Shown here in pieces: positions 1-6,189 of a stretch of DNA of 43,969 nt. A model generated the notes under the pieces. The model was not told where the DNA came from and made no database searches. It worked only from the letters and a program-made list of their open reading frames with translations. The stretch's first letter is position 1, and every line of letters starts with the position of its first letter. The stretch comes from Acidimicrobiia bacterium. GTDB taxonomy: Bacteria > Acidobacteriota > Vicinamibacteria > Vicinamibacterales > UBA2999. The translations under genes and the position numbers were made by a program. The stretch is taken from contig VFZH01000014.1 of assembly GCA_016871255.1 (NCBI GenBank), forward strand, positions 1 to 43,969, given 5' to 3'.

Positions 1-618
1 CGCAACCCCGGCGCCACGTCACCCCTGCGCACGGGGAAGGGGACGCTGGACAGCACGTCGCTGCTCGGCACGCTGCTGGCCGCCGGAGCCGATCCCAACG
101 CCCGCACGGCTGAAGTCCCGAACCGGCCGACGAACGAGCGCGCGATCCTGATCGACGTCCAGCTCAACACCGGAGGCGCCACGCCGTTCCTGTTCGCGGC
201 GCGCGGTGCGGACGCCGAGGCGATGCGGCTGCTTCTGGCTGCCGGAGCCAGTCCGGCGATCCGGACGATCGAGGGTGTGACGCCGCTGATGGTGGCGGCC
301 GGTGTCGGCTACGTCGAGACGAGCGACGCGGGGGCCAACACAGAGCAGGAACTGCTCGAGTCGCTGGAGTTGCTGCTGGAGGTGGGCGGCGACATCAACG
401 CGGCCAGCTCGCATGGCCAGACGCCGCTCCACGGCGCCGTCTATCGGGGCATCGACTCCCTGATCCGCCTGCTGGCGTCGCGCGGCGCGCGTGTGGACCA
501 GGCCGATGTCTACGACCGGACGCCGATCGTCCTGGCAGAGCAGGGGTTCAACAACATGGGGCACTACCGCCGCGAAGATCAGGCGAGGCTGCTGCGGGAG
601 CTGTACCGGCTTCCTTGA
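1..618 (+). CDS. Ankyrin-repeat protein, 3' part only
   Basis: The reading frame is open from the first base of the window to a TGA at 616-618, so 205 codons of a longer gene are visible and the start lies outside. Ankyrin features are clear: an LLAAGADPNAR turn near residue 25, then TPFLFAARG with LLLAAGASP around residues 61-85, a TPLMVAA repeat near 95, and TPLHGAVYRG with LLASRGARVDQAD near 141-170. Ankyrin repeats are protein-interaction solenoids; no catalytic domain or signal can be judged from this fragment. The insert between the second and third repeats is longer than the standard 33 residues. Its partner and role are unknown. No gene follows on the same strand for more than 350 bases. 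Confidence 0.85.
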   Translation, partial: RNPGATSPLRTGKGTLDSTSLLGTLLAAGADPNARTAEVPNRPTNERAILIDVQLNTGGATPFLFAARGADAEAMRLLLAAGASPAIRTIEGVTPLMVAAGVGYVETSDAGANTEQELLESLELLLEVGGDINAASSHGQTPLHGAVYRGIDSLIRLLASRGARVDQADVYDRTPIVLAEQGFNNMGHYRREDQARLLRELYRLP

Positions 619-980
619 GACCCTGGCCGGATAAGGTTGCCATCTCGGCCGACGATGCATCCCGCCTCGCGGCGTTGCTCGTCAGTCACAGGCACCCGGC
701 CTGCTCCCTCCTCGCGCCTGGCGATCCGGGCGCCTCGCCGCCCGAGAGTCGGCAACCGTATTCCCGCCAGGGCCCTTATCAACCGGTGTCACGACGCCCC
801 TGGACGGGTCCTGTCGCCGGACAGGCCCGTCCGGCGCCGCCCGCGGGAGGGGTTGTGAACCGGCTTCAGGGACTCGGGACGGAACCAAACGACGGGTGAG
901 CGCGTAAAGCAGTGAAGCGAAGGCGGGACGACGTGGCCGGGGGCGCCGGTGGAGTGGAACTCGGACTACTGAGGTGTCAC
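619..980. other. Non-coding gap with a strong hairpin
   Basis: No convincing gene is seen in these 362 bases. The main structure is an imperfect inverted repeat at 802-832: GGACGGG (802-808) pairs with CCCGTCC (826-832), and CCTGTC (810-815) pairs with GACAGG (820-825), with one unpaired T. There is no T-tract after it. The 16-mer CGGGTCCTGTCGCCGG at 805-820 recurs exactly at 26279-26294, so this may be part of a dispersed element rather than a dedicated terminator. Confidence 0.5.
802..832. terminator. GC-rich hairpin, possible terminator or repeat
   Basis: A 13-bp interrupted stem (7 + 6 bp) closes a GCCG loop about 185 bases after the ankyrin gene. There is no U-tract, so a factor-independent terminator is only possible. 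It shares a 16-mer with the gap after 26238. Confidence 0.35.
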
Positions 981-1346
981 ATGCGACTGAGAGCACTTGC
1001 GCTGATGATGGGGTGGCTGCTGGTGGCGACGCCGGCGTGGGCGGCGTCGGCCGACGGGACGTGGAACGGGGCCGTGGACACGCCGGATGGAGCGGTGGAT
1101 GTCAGCTTCACGTTCAAGACGGCCGGGGCCGAGCTGACGGGGACGACGACCGGTCCCGATGGCTCGTCGATGGCGCTCAAGAACGGGAAGGTCGATGGGG
1201 ACAAGATCTCCTTCGCCGTGGACTTCGACTTCGGCGGCGGGCCGATGACGGTGAACTACACCGGCGTGGTGAAGGACGCCCAGATCGCGCTGACGATCGA
1301 CTTCATGGGCATGCCCCTCGAGACCGTGCTCAAGAAGGCCAACTAG
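981..1346 (+). CDS. Small exported beta-rich protein of unknown function
   Basis: This 121-residue protein begins at ATG 981; GAGG at 971-974 is a suitable ribosome-binding site. A Sec signal peptide (MRLRALALMMGWLLVATPAWA) is followed by about 100 residues of alternating short strands such as GTWNGAVDTPDGAVDVSFTF, ending in LETVLKKAN. The pattern suggests a small periplasmic beta-barrel or sandwich, but I recognise no named family. A longer start at 912 would hide the signal peptide behind charged sequence and is less likely. The stop codon overlaps the stop of the converging gene at 1343: the four bases CTAG serve both TAG codons. Confidence 0.7.
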   Translation: MRLRALALMMGWLLVATPAWAASADGTWNGAVDTPDGAVDVSFTFKTAGAELTGTTTGPDGSSMALKNGKVDGDKISFAVDFDFGGGPMTVNYTGVVKDAQIALTIDFMGMPLETVLKKAN

Positions 1347-1528
1347 CAGTCGAGACAGCGCACCTCTGCGAAGATCTCGGCGTGTTTGTCCGGGTGCTCC
1401 CGGGCGTAGTTGACCAGGCACCGCACGGCCTTGGCGATGTCCGGCAGGCCGTGCAAGGCAGCCATCTGCTCGAGGAACTGGACCTTCTCCGCTTCGAGTC
1501 CGACCGTGCAGGGGCGGAAGTCCTTCAT
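1343..1528 (-). CDS. 61-residue cytoplasmic protein, function unknown
   Basis: The protein starts at ATG 1528 with GGAG nine bases upstream. It has no signal peptide, unlike almost all its neighbours. It is predicted helical and ends with the cysteine motif VRCLDC; a second cysteine lies in AVRCLVNYAREHPDKHAEIF. The size and charge pattern would fit a small DNA-binding or regulatory protein, but no motif proves this. It is the last gene of the minus-strand operon 4088 to 1343, starting 40 bases after the aldolase stop. Coding potential is supported by the ribosome-binding site and by the compact, non-repetitive composition. Its function is not assignable from sequence alone. Confidence 0.6.
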   Translation of the reverse strand: MKDFRPCTVGLEAEKVQFLEQMAALHGLPDIAKAVRCLVNYAREHPDKHAEIFAEVRCLDC

Positions 1529-1568
1529 CGTGGTGTTCTCCGGCGGCTGACGGCGTCGTCCGGGTGCA

Positions 1569-2429
1569 TCAGCCGCCCAGCGGGAGGATGAAGCGCCACC
1601 CCTCGGCGAGGCGCTTCTCGAGGTTGCTCTTCGCGTCGCCCAGGCCGCAGATCACCTTCGTCTGCGCGCGGCACGCGCGGCCGACCCGCTGGAACAGCTC
1701 CTCGACCTCCGGGAACGGCTTGTCGCCGCGCGGGCCGAGCCCGAGGTCGATGCTCATGTCGCCCGGTACGACGAGGATCGCGCTCAGGCCTGGCGCGGCC
1801 AGGATCCCCTCGATGTTGGCGACCGCTTCCGCCGACTCGATCATGGCCACCGCGAGGATCTCGCCGGCCGGGTTGTACGGCCAGACGTCCGCCTTGTCGT
1901 AGTACTCCTCCTGGCTGATGCCCCAGTAGCGCGCCGCGCGCGCCGGACCCCAGCCGCGCAGCCCGCGCGGCTCGCGGATCTTCGACTCGAGGCGCTGCGG
2001 GTAGCGGACCGCCTTGACGATGTCCGCCGCCTCCTGGCCGGTGTCCACGTGCGGGACGAGCACGCCGAACACGCCCGCATCCAGCACCTGCTTGATCGCC
2101 CACTTGAAGTTGTCGTCCCCCTCGGTGGGGATGCGGACCAGCGGCGCGATCTTCAACCGCCCGTTGGCGTCCTTGTCCTTGGCCACCTCCTGGAGGTACG
2201 CGTCCAGGCGATCGCCCTGGAATGCGCCGTGCTCCATGTCGAGAAAGCGCCAGGTCTCGCCGCTGAGCGCGGGCTTGCCGGCCTCGAGCGCGGCGATGGC
2301 CGGGTTCAGGCGCCCGGAACTCTGGGCGCTGATCTGGATGGTCGGCCCGAAGGCCAACGCGGATGCGGCGGCTGCGGCGAGGCCGACGACGAGTCGTGAT
2401 GGACGGAATCGCGGATGAGTGAGCGTCAT
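1569..2429 (-). CDS. Exported HpcH/HpaI-type aldolase (citrate lyase-like family)
   Basis: A 286-residue protein with ATG at 2429 and AAGGGA seven bases upstream. Residues 1-36 form a signal peptide (AAAAASALAFGPTIQISAQ), unusual for a family that is normally cytoplasmic. The TIM-barrel motifs are recognisable: FLDMEHG (E66, H67) corresponds to the catalytic histidine strand, LVRIP gives R99, AMIES gives the metal-ligand E198, and VPGDMSIDLG gives the metal-ligand D224. Family members cleave or form C-C bonds of pyruvate-type hydroxy-keto acids with a divalent metal. With all four key residues present it is probably active. The substrate is unknown. It follows two exported VOC proteins in the same operon (50-base gap). 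A second, more diverged copy is at 24342-25256. Confidence 0.85.
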   Translation of the reverse strand: MTLTHPRFRPSRLVVGLAAAAASALAFGPTIQISAQSSGRLNPAIAALEAGKPALSGETWRFLDMEHGAFQGDRLDAYLQEVAKDKDANGRLKIAPLVRIPTEGDDNFKWAIKQVLDAGVFGVLVPHVDTGQEAADIVKAVRYPQRLESKIREPRGLRGWGPARAARYWGISQEEYYDKADVWPYNPAGEILAVAMIESAEAVANIEGILAAPGLSAILVVPGDMSIDLGLGPRGDKPFPEVEELFQRVGRACRAQTKVICGLGDAKSNLEKRLAEGWRFILPLGG

Positions 2430-2479
2430 TGGTCGGTCCCTTGTTCTCACGATCGGGCCGGCTGGAGCTGGCCCGTCAA

Positions 2480-3058
2480 CTATCGTCCCTGCGGCGGCGC
2501 GGCGCGGAGGAGCAGCACGGTCAGGCCGCCCAGCGCGTCGTGCATGTCGTTGTACGAATACGGAGCCGTCTTGTTGCCGAGAATGCGGTGCCCACCCCTG
2601 CTCGTCAGGTACGCGTCGGTGGCATTGACGTCCTCGACGAAGAAGTTGATGTAGTGCGCGCCGTGCCGGCGGTCGAGCAGGTCGCGCCACGGGCTCTTGC
2701 CGCCGACCGGCTGGATCACGCGCAGCACGATGTTGTCGAACCTGACCTGCGCTTCGCGCGTGTGCGCCTTCGGGTCGCCGGTGTAACCGTCGGCCAGCGG
2801 GACGGGCTTCGTGTCCCGCACGGGCGGCGCGGTCAGGCCGAACACGTCGGCGATGGCGCGCGAGGTCTTCTCCACGTCGCGCACGACCATGCCGATGTGG
2901 CTGACCGTGCGCTGATCGAACACCGTCGGCGTGGCCGCGACCGCCGGCACGGCCATCGCGACGATCACGAGCGCGGCCGCGATTCCGCACGCAGGGGCCG
3001 GCTTCCTCGGCCTGAGCCAGGAAGGCAGCCGGCCCGATCCGTGTGTCTGCACACGCAT
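2480..3058 (-). CDS. Exported single-domain VOC (glyoxalase/dioxygenase-fold) protein
   Basis: The 192-residue protein starts at ATG 3058 with AGGGAGA upstream. A long basic n-region (residues 8-22) precedes a hydrophobic stretch (25-42) typical of a signal peptide. Residues 43-186 make one VOC domain of two beta-alpha-beta-beta-beta modules: TVSHIGMVVRD (H54) opens the first and AHYINFFVED (H135) the second; the terminal strand LTVLLL lacks the usual metal-binding glutamate. Residues 43-115 closely match residues 25-97 of the neighbour at 3072, and residues 116-186 match 266-336 of the same neighbour, so this gene looks like a deletion derivative of a two-domain copy. The basic n-region is encoded by a copy of the dispersed repeat at 2991-3035. 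Function unknown. Confidence 0.85.
   Translation of the reverse strand: MRVQTHGSGRLPSWLRPRKPAPACGIAAALVIVAMAVPAVAATPTVFDQRTVSHIGMVVRDVEKTSRAIADVFGLTAPPVRDTKPVPLADGYTGDPKAHTREAQVRFDNIVLRVIQPVGGKSPWRDLLDRRHGAHYINFFVEDVNATDAYLTSRGGHRILGNKTAPYSYNDMHDALGGLTVLLLRAAPPQGR
2991..3035 (-). repeat. Dispersed GC-rich palindromic repeat, copy A (inside a coding region)
   Basis: Read on the minus strand this copy runs from GGCCGGCTGCCTTC through GGCTCAGGCC to GGAAGCCGGCCCC. The same order of blocks is found at 42306-42353, and related longer copies are at 5048-5119 and 5811-5886. Unlike the other three it lies within a gene, encoding roughly residues 9-23 of the signal n-region of the VOC protein. Confidence 0.65.
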
Positions 3059-3071
3059 GGGTCTTGTCTCC

Positions 3072-4088
3072 CTATCGCCTTGCGCCCAGCAGGAGCACTG
3101 TCAGCCCGCCGAGCGCATCGTTCATGTCGTTGTAGGAGTAGGACGCGTTCTTGTTGCCGAGAATCCGGTGGCCCCCTTTCCTCGTGAGGTACGCGTCGGT
3201 TTCGTTGACGTCCTCGACGAAGAAGCAGAGGTAGTGGCCGCCCTTGCGGCGGTCGAGCAGGTCGCGCCACGGGCTCTTGCCGCCCACCGGCTGGATCAGG
3301 TTGACCCAGGTGTTGTTGAGCGGGACGTAGATCTCGCGGTTCCGCGCGAGCGGATCGCCGGTGAAGTCGTCCGGGTACTGCATCCGCGTGCCCTCCGGGG
3401 CGCCCCGCGCCGGGTTCACCGGCACGCCGAACAGGGTCATCCATCGCTCGCGGTACAGGTCGCCGTCGTCGACCATGAGGCCGATGCGGGCCATGTGCTG
3501 GAAGCCGGGCGTCCAGGCGACCGCGGGGTTGATGAGCGGGTCGCCCGGGATGACCGGGTTCGCCGCAGCCGCCACCCCGTCGGTGCCCTTCGTGAGCTCG
3601 ATGACGAACGCCAGGTGATCCGTCATGTCGACCAGCGCGTAGTCGCCGCCCGCCTTGCCGAGCGTGCGCGTGCCGCCCTTCGACAGGAGCAGCGCCGCAT
3701 AGGCGTCCACGTCGGGCACCGGGATCGAGAGGTGATGGAGCCCCTCGCCGTGCTTTTCGAGGAAGTCGCGCCAGGGGCTCCTGCCGCCCATGGGCTGGAT
3801 GATGCGCAGCGTGATGTTGGCGAAGCGCACGTGGGCTTCGCGCGTGTACGCCTGCGGGTCGCCGTCGTAGCCCTTCGCCAGAGCCACCGGTTTCGTGTCC
3901 CGGATCGGCGGGAGCTCGAGGCCGAACACGTCGGCGACCGCGCGCGCCGTCTTCGCGACGTCGCGCACGACCATGCCGTAGTGGGTGACCGTCCGCTGGT
4001 CGAAGACCGTCGGGGTGGCAGCGAGCGCGCCTGCCGGCGCGCAAAGCAGCACGGCGACCGCGAGAGTCCGGGATGTTCGTGTACGCAT
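3072..4088 (-). CDS. Exported two-domain VOC family protein
   Basis: A 338-residue protein starting at ATG 4088 with a textbook GGAGGTGA ribosome-binding site six bases upstream. Residues 1-23 are a signal peptide (TLAVAVLLCAPAGALA). Two VOC domains follow. Domain 1 (about 30-165) keeps H36 (THYGMVV), H119 (LHHLSI) and E164 (FVIEL), the positions where glyoxalases and extradiol dioxygenases bind metal. Domain 2 (about 196-336) has H198 and H285 but ends in LTVLLL without the glutamate. It is the first gene of a minus-strand operon, 13 bases before the single-domain VOC gene and upstream of the aldolase. The internal motif QPxGGxSPWRD occurs once in each domain (about 98-108 and 266-276). Whether it is a lyase, isomerase or dioxygenase cannot be read from the sequence. 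Confidence 0.88.
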   Translation of the reverse strand: MRTRTSRTLAVAVLLCAPAGALAATPTVFDQRTVTHYGMVVRDVAKTARAVADVFGLELPPIRDTKPVALAKGYDGDPQAYTREAHVRFANITLRIIQPMGGRSPWRDFLEKHGEGLHHLSIPVPDVDAYAALLLSKGGTRTLGKAGGDYALVDMTDHLAFVIELTKGTDGVAAAANPVIPGDPLINPAVAWTPGFQHMARIGLMVDDGDLYRERWMTLFGVPVNPARGAPEGTRMQYPDDFTGDPLARNREIYVPLNNTWVNLIQPVGGKSPWRDLLDRRKGGHYLCFFVEDVNETDAYLTRKGGHRILGNKNASYSYNDMNDALGGLTVLLLGARR

Positions 4089-4410
4089 TGGGGTCACCTC
4101 CCACCGTGGGGACAGGCAGCACGGAGAGCCTACACCCTTTTCCGGCCAGACAGGAAGGTCGCCGGCCGTGCCGGCTGGCCCGGCCGCCGCGTACTGCCCG
4201 GCAGGTAGGAATCCGGGTGGTCCAGCGGGGCTTTCTGACGGCACCGATGAACCTGGCCCTCCTGGCGCTGGCGACCTCCGCCTGGTCGGGTGAGAAGCCG
4301 GCGCCTGCCGATCGCAGGCTGACGCGATCCCGCGCGGCCGATGTCGATTGAGGTAGAGTGGTCCGGATCTGCCGGCCTGCGCACGGACCGGCTCCCTGAA
4401 GGAGGACGTC
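4089..4410. other. Divergent intergenic region
   Basis: These 322 bases separate the minus-strand VOC operon from the plus-strand SnoaL-like gene and hold no gene I can support. A sigma-70-like -10 box for the plus strand is at 4354-4359. Around 4268-4300 there is faint similarity to the end of the dispersed repeat (GAAGCCGGC), too short to call a copy. Confidence 0.45.
4354..4359 (+). promoter_or_regulatory. -10 box (TAGAGT) for the SnoaL-like gene
   Basis: TAGAGT lies about 50 bases before the GTG start at 4411. The same -10 sequence stands before the epoxide hydrolase gene (19760-19765). No good -35 box is seen at 16-18 bases. Confidence 0.35.
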
Positions 4411-5037
4411 GTGAAGCTGTCTTTCTGGCACGGCGCGTTGCTGGTGCCCGCGTTCGTGGCCGGCGCCCTGTTTGGAACCGCCGCCCCCCCCGCCGGCGCC
4501 GCTGGTGAGGACGACTCGAAGCTGCTGCAGGACCTCGCGGCCAAGGAAGCCATCCGGCAGCAGATCTACAACTACGGCCGCGGCATCGACCGGATGGACA
4601 GGCAGATGACGCTCGAGGTGTGGCACGCGGACGGGACGGCCGACTACGGCGGCAAGATCGTCAACGGGCGCGAGTGGGTCGAGGGGCTCTTCAAGGGGCT
4701 GCCCAACATGACCGCGTCCGCACACCACCTGCTGGAGTCGCGCATCGAGGTCACGGGCGACACGGCCACCAGCGAGACGATCGCCAACACGTCGATCGTC
4801 AACCCGCTCGACGAGCGGTCCATCCAGGGCGTGCGCACGGGCGCCGGCGGGTTGTCGGTCAGCCTGATCCGCGGCCGCTACGCGGATCGGTGGTCGAAGA
4901 AGAACGGCCGCTGGGCGCTGGACCACCGCGCGTACATCGAGGATTTCCGGACGGTGCAGGAAGTCCCGGGCACGCCCCGGCTGGGGCGCGGCGCGCGCGG
5001 CAAGGACGACCCGTCCTACGCGATCGTGCCGTTCTGA
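4411..5037 (+). CDS. Exported SnoaL/NTF2-like protein
   Basis: A 208-residue protein that starts with GTG at 4411; AAGGAGGA at 4399-4406 fixes the start. Residues 1-30 are a signal peptide. From about residue 38 to 180 the sequence follows the cone-shaped NTF2/SnoaL fold: helix LAAKEAIRQQIYNYGRGIDR, LEVWHADGTADYGG, HHLLESRIEVTGDTA, then a strand-rich C half with RYADRWSKKNGRWALDHR. SnoaL-like proteins include dehydratases, cyclases, epoxide hydrolases and non-enzymatic binders, so the reaction is open; the conserved Asp and His positions (GIDRMD, WHADG, AHH) are compatible with an enzyme. A proline- and glycine-rich tail closes the protein. It stands alone on the plus strand, divergent from the VOC-aldolase operon, with two relatives at 14846 and 33525. 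Confidence 0.8.
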   Translation: MKLSFWHGALLVPAFVAGALFGTAAPPAGAAGEDDSKLLQDLAAKEAIRQQIYNYGRGIDRMDRQMTLEVWHADGTADYGGKIVNGREWVEGLFKGLPNMTASAHHLLESRIEVTGDTATSETIANTSIVNPLDERSIQGVRTGAGGLSVSLIRGRYADRWSKKNGRWALDHRAYIEDFRTVQEVPGTPRLGRGARGKDDPSYAIVPF

Positions 5038-5047
5038 AGCGGCGGGG

Positions 5048-5119
5048 GCCGGCCGACCACCTGCGCCAAGGCTGCGGCGGTCCGCCGAAGCCTCAGCGAA
5101 GGCGGAAGCCGGCCCTCAC
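5048..5119 (+). repeat. Dispersed GC-rich palindromic repeat, copy B
   Basis: The block order GGCCGGCCG, CTGCGCCAAGGCTGCGG, TCCGCCGAAGCCTCAG, GGCGGAAGCCGGCCC is shared with 5811-5886; the ends GGCCGG and CCGGCC are complementary. It fills the 87-base space between the converging genes ending at 5037 and 5125, where a bidirectional terminator would be expected. Confidence 0.65.
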
Positions 5120-5124
5120 GATCG

Positions 5125-5787
5125 TTACTCTCCGTCGGGCTGCGCGGACGGCGGCGTGGTGTTGTTCCGCCGGAGCTGCGCGCCGGGCAGGCCCGAGAAG
5201 TCCCTGGGCTTCGTGAATTCCCCGAACTCGGTGACGTTCCGCTGGAACGCGCGGTAGAGGTGCTGGTAGCCGACCTGCCGCTCGACACCGTTCTCCTTCG
5301 TCCAGAAGCCCATGTTGCGGCCCCAGACGGCTTCGGCCTCGGCGCGGTCGGTCACCAGGACGAGCGTCAGCTCGTACAGCTTGCTGCCCGCCTTCATCCG
5401 GACGCGCGGGTCGCGCCACACGTTGGACGTCCACAACCGATCGGGGAAGCCCTTCTCCATGCGGTACTGGGCGGAGGGGATGTAGAGCTTCGTGCCGTTG
5501 TCCCGGGAGTGCGCCGTCGTGCGTACGGAATGCGGGATGAACCAGGGTGACCGCGTCTCGATCACCACCGTCGAGAACTCCTTCAGGAACGACCAGTCCT
5601 CGACGGGCGTTGTCACCAGTTCGCCCGTCTGCCAGAAACCTGGCCGCACGAAGATGTCGAGCTGGTGCTCCACGACCGTCCGCGGGGAGACGTTCGCCGG
5701 CTCGGGCCCCACGAAACGCAGGACGACCAGGCCGAGCAGGAGGACGCCGATAGTGATGCCGCCGATCTTCAGTGCTTTCACGGTCAA
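5125..5787 (-). CDS. Membrane-anchored protein with a possible split-barrel (deazaflavin/FMN-oxidoreductase-like) domain
   Basis: A 220-residue protein whose start is TTG 5787, or GTG 5781 two codons in; GGAGG lies just upstream of both. Residues 7-26 are one transmembrane helix (IGGITIGVLLLGLVVLRFVG), leaving the rest in the periplasm. The part around residues 72-155 (VVIETRSPW, GTKLYIPSA, WTSNVWRDPRVRMKAG, LVTDRAEAEAVW) resembles the split beta-barrel of deazaflavin- or FMN-dependent oxidoreductases, where a W-x-N-x-x-x-DP-x-V-x segment is typical. Resemblance is weak and the cofactor motif is not certain. An extracytoplasmic location would be unusual for a flavin or F420 enzyme, so a non-catalytic role is possible. 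It stands alone between two repeat copies. Confidence 0.6.
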   Translation of the reverse strand: MTVKALKIGGITIGVLLLGLVVLRFVGPEPANVSPRTVVEHQLDIFVRPGFWQTGELVTTPVEDWSFLKEFSTVVIETRSPWFIPHSVRTTAHSRDNGTKLYIPSAQYRMEKGFPDRLWTSNVWRDPRVRMKAGSKLYELTLVLVTDRAEAEAVWGRNMGFWTKENGVERQVGYQHLYRAFQRNVTEFGEFTKPRDFSGLPGAQLRRNNTTPPSAQPDGE

Positions 5788-5810
5788 TTCCCTCCAATAG
5801 GATGCCCAAC

Positions 5811-5886
5811 GGACCGGCTGACTGCCTTCGCCACGGCTACGGCCAGTCCGCCGAAGCTTCAGGGGAGGCGGAAGCCGGCCCCCACA
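5811..5886 (+). repeat. Dispersed GC-rich palindromic repeat, copy C
   Basis: Starts with GGACCGGCTGACTGCCTTCG, continues with TCCGCCGAAGCTTCAG and ends with GGCGGAAGCCGGCCCCCAC. The last 16 bases equal the end of the copy at 42306-42353. It lies in the leader between the membrane-anchored protein at 5787 and the toxin-antitoxin-like pair. Confidence 0.65.
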
Positions 5887-5921
5887 TGTGTCGTTGCCCT
5901 CGAGACTCCCGGTGCCGGCTG

Positions 5922-5966
5922 CATCCGCCAGAGGCGGTTGAGCACCACGATGATCGCACGGGTGGG
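5922..5966 (-). pseudogene. Remnant of the 3' end of a DUF5916-type gene
   Basis: The minus strand encodes PTRAIIVVLNRLWRM, which matches the last residues of the DUF5916 protein at 6708 (ANRALIVKINRLWRV) at most positions. In all such proteins this is the last barrel strand and the gene should stop right after it. Here the frame runs on into repeat copy C and no barrel sequence precedes it, so only a tail fragment survives. It sits about 750 bases beyond the 3' end of the intact copy, in the same orientation. Confidence 0.5.
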
Positions 5967-5982
5967 CGCCCCGTGGCTCATG

Positions 5983-5988
5983 TACAGT
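5983..5988 (+). promoter_or_regulatory. -10 box (TACAGT) placed for a leaderless transcript
   Basis: TACAGT ends seven bases before the GTG at 5995, so a start site at +7 would coincide with the start codon. No -35 box is evident. The same geometry is seen before 19671 and 34293. Confidence 0.35.
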
Positions 5989-5994
5989 GGTGCC

Positions 5995-6189
5995 GTGGAC
6001 GAACGTGCCGCTTCCGCCGCAGGTGAGCCGCTGGCGCCGGATCCGGTGATCGAGGCCTTCAAGAAGGACGTGGATCGTACGCTGATCCGCGAGAACCTCA
6101 AGCTGACTCCGGAGGAGCGCATCCGCAAGCTCCAGTCCGTCGTGGCTTTCCTCGAGGAGGTCCGCCGGGCCGGCCGCAGCCGTCGATGA
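5995..6189 (+). CDS. Small antitoxin-like partner of a nucleotidyltransferase
   Basis: A 64-residue protein ending VIEAFKKDVDRTLIRENL and then LTPEERIRKLQSVVAFLEEV with an RRAGRSRR tail. This helical, charged sequence is of the kind often encoded directly upstream of stand-alone nucleotidyltransferase genes. GTG 5995 is preferred because a -10 box would place transcription start on it; ATG 5980 and ATG 5950 are in frame alternatives and no clear ribosome-binding site decides. Its TGA overlaps the next ATG (ATGA at 6186-6189), which indicates translational coupling. By context it may be the antitoxin or an accessory subunit. No DNA-binding motif is evident. Confidence 0.7.
   Translation: MDERAASAAGEPLAPDPVIEAFKKDVDRTLIRENLKLTPEERIRKLQSVVAFLEEVRRAGRSRR

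Noticed and set aside
598-632. A fifth copy of the dispersed repeat at the ankyrin gene end (GGCTTCC followed by TTGAG and CTGGCCGG)
   Set aside because: Only short blocks match and the order is incomplete; part is the natural end of the ankyrin coding sequence.
912-980. Upstream ATG 912 for the small exported protein
   Set aside because: It would add 23 residues ahead of a normal signal peptide and remove its N-terminal position; ATG 981 has its own ribosome-binding site.
4268-4300. A further repeat copy near GAAGCCGGC
   Set aside because: Only about nine bases are shared and the flanking blocks are absent.
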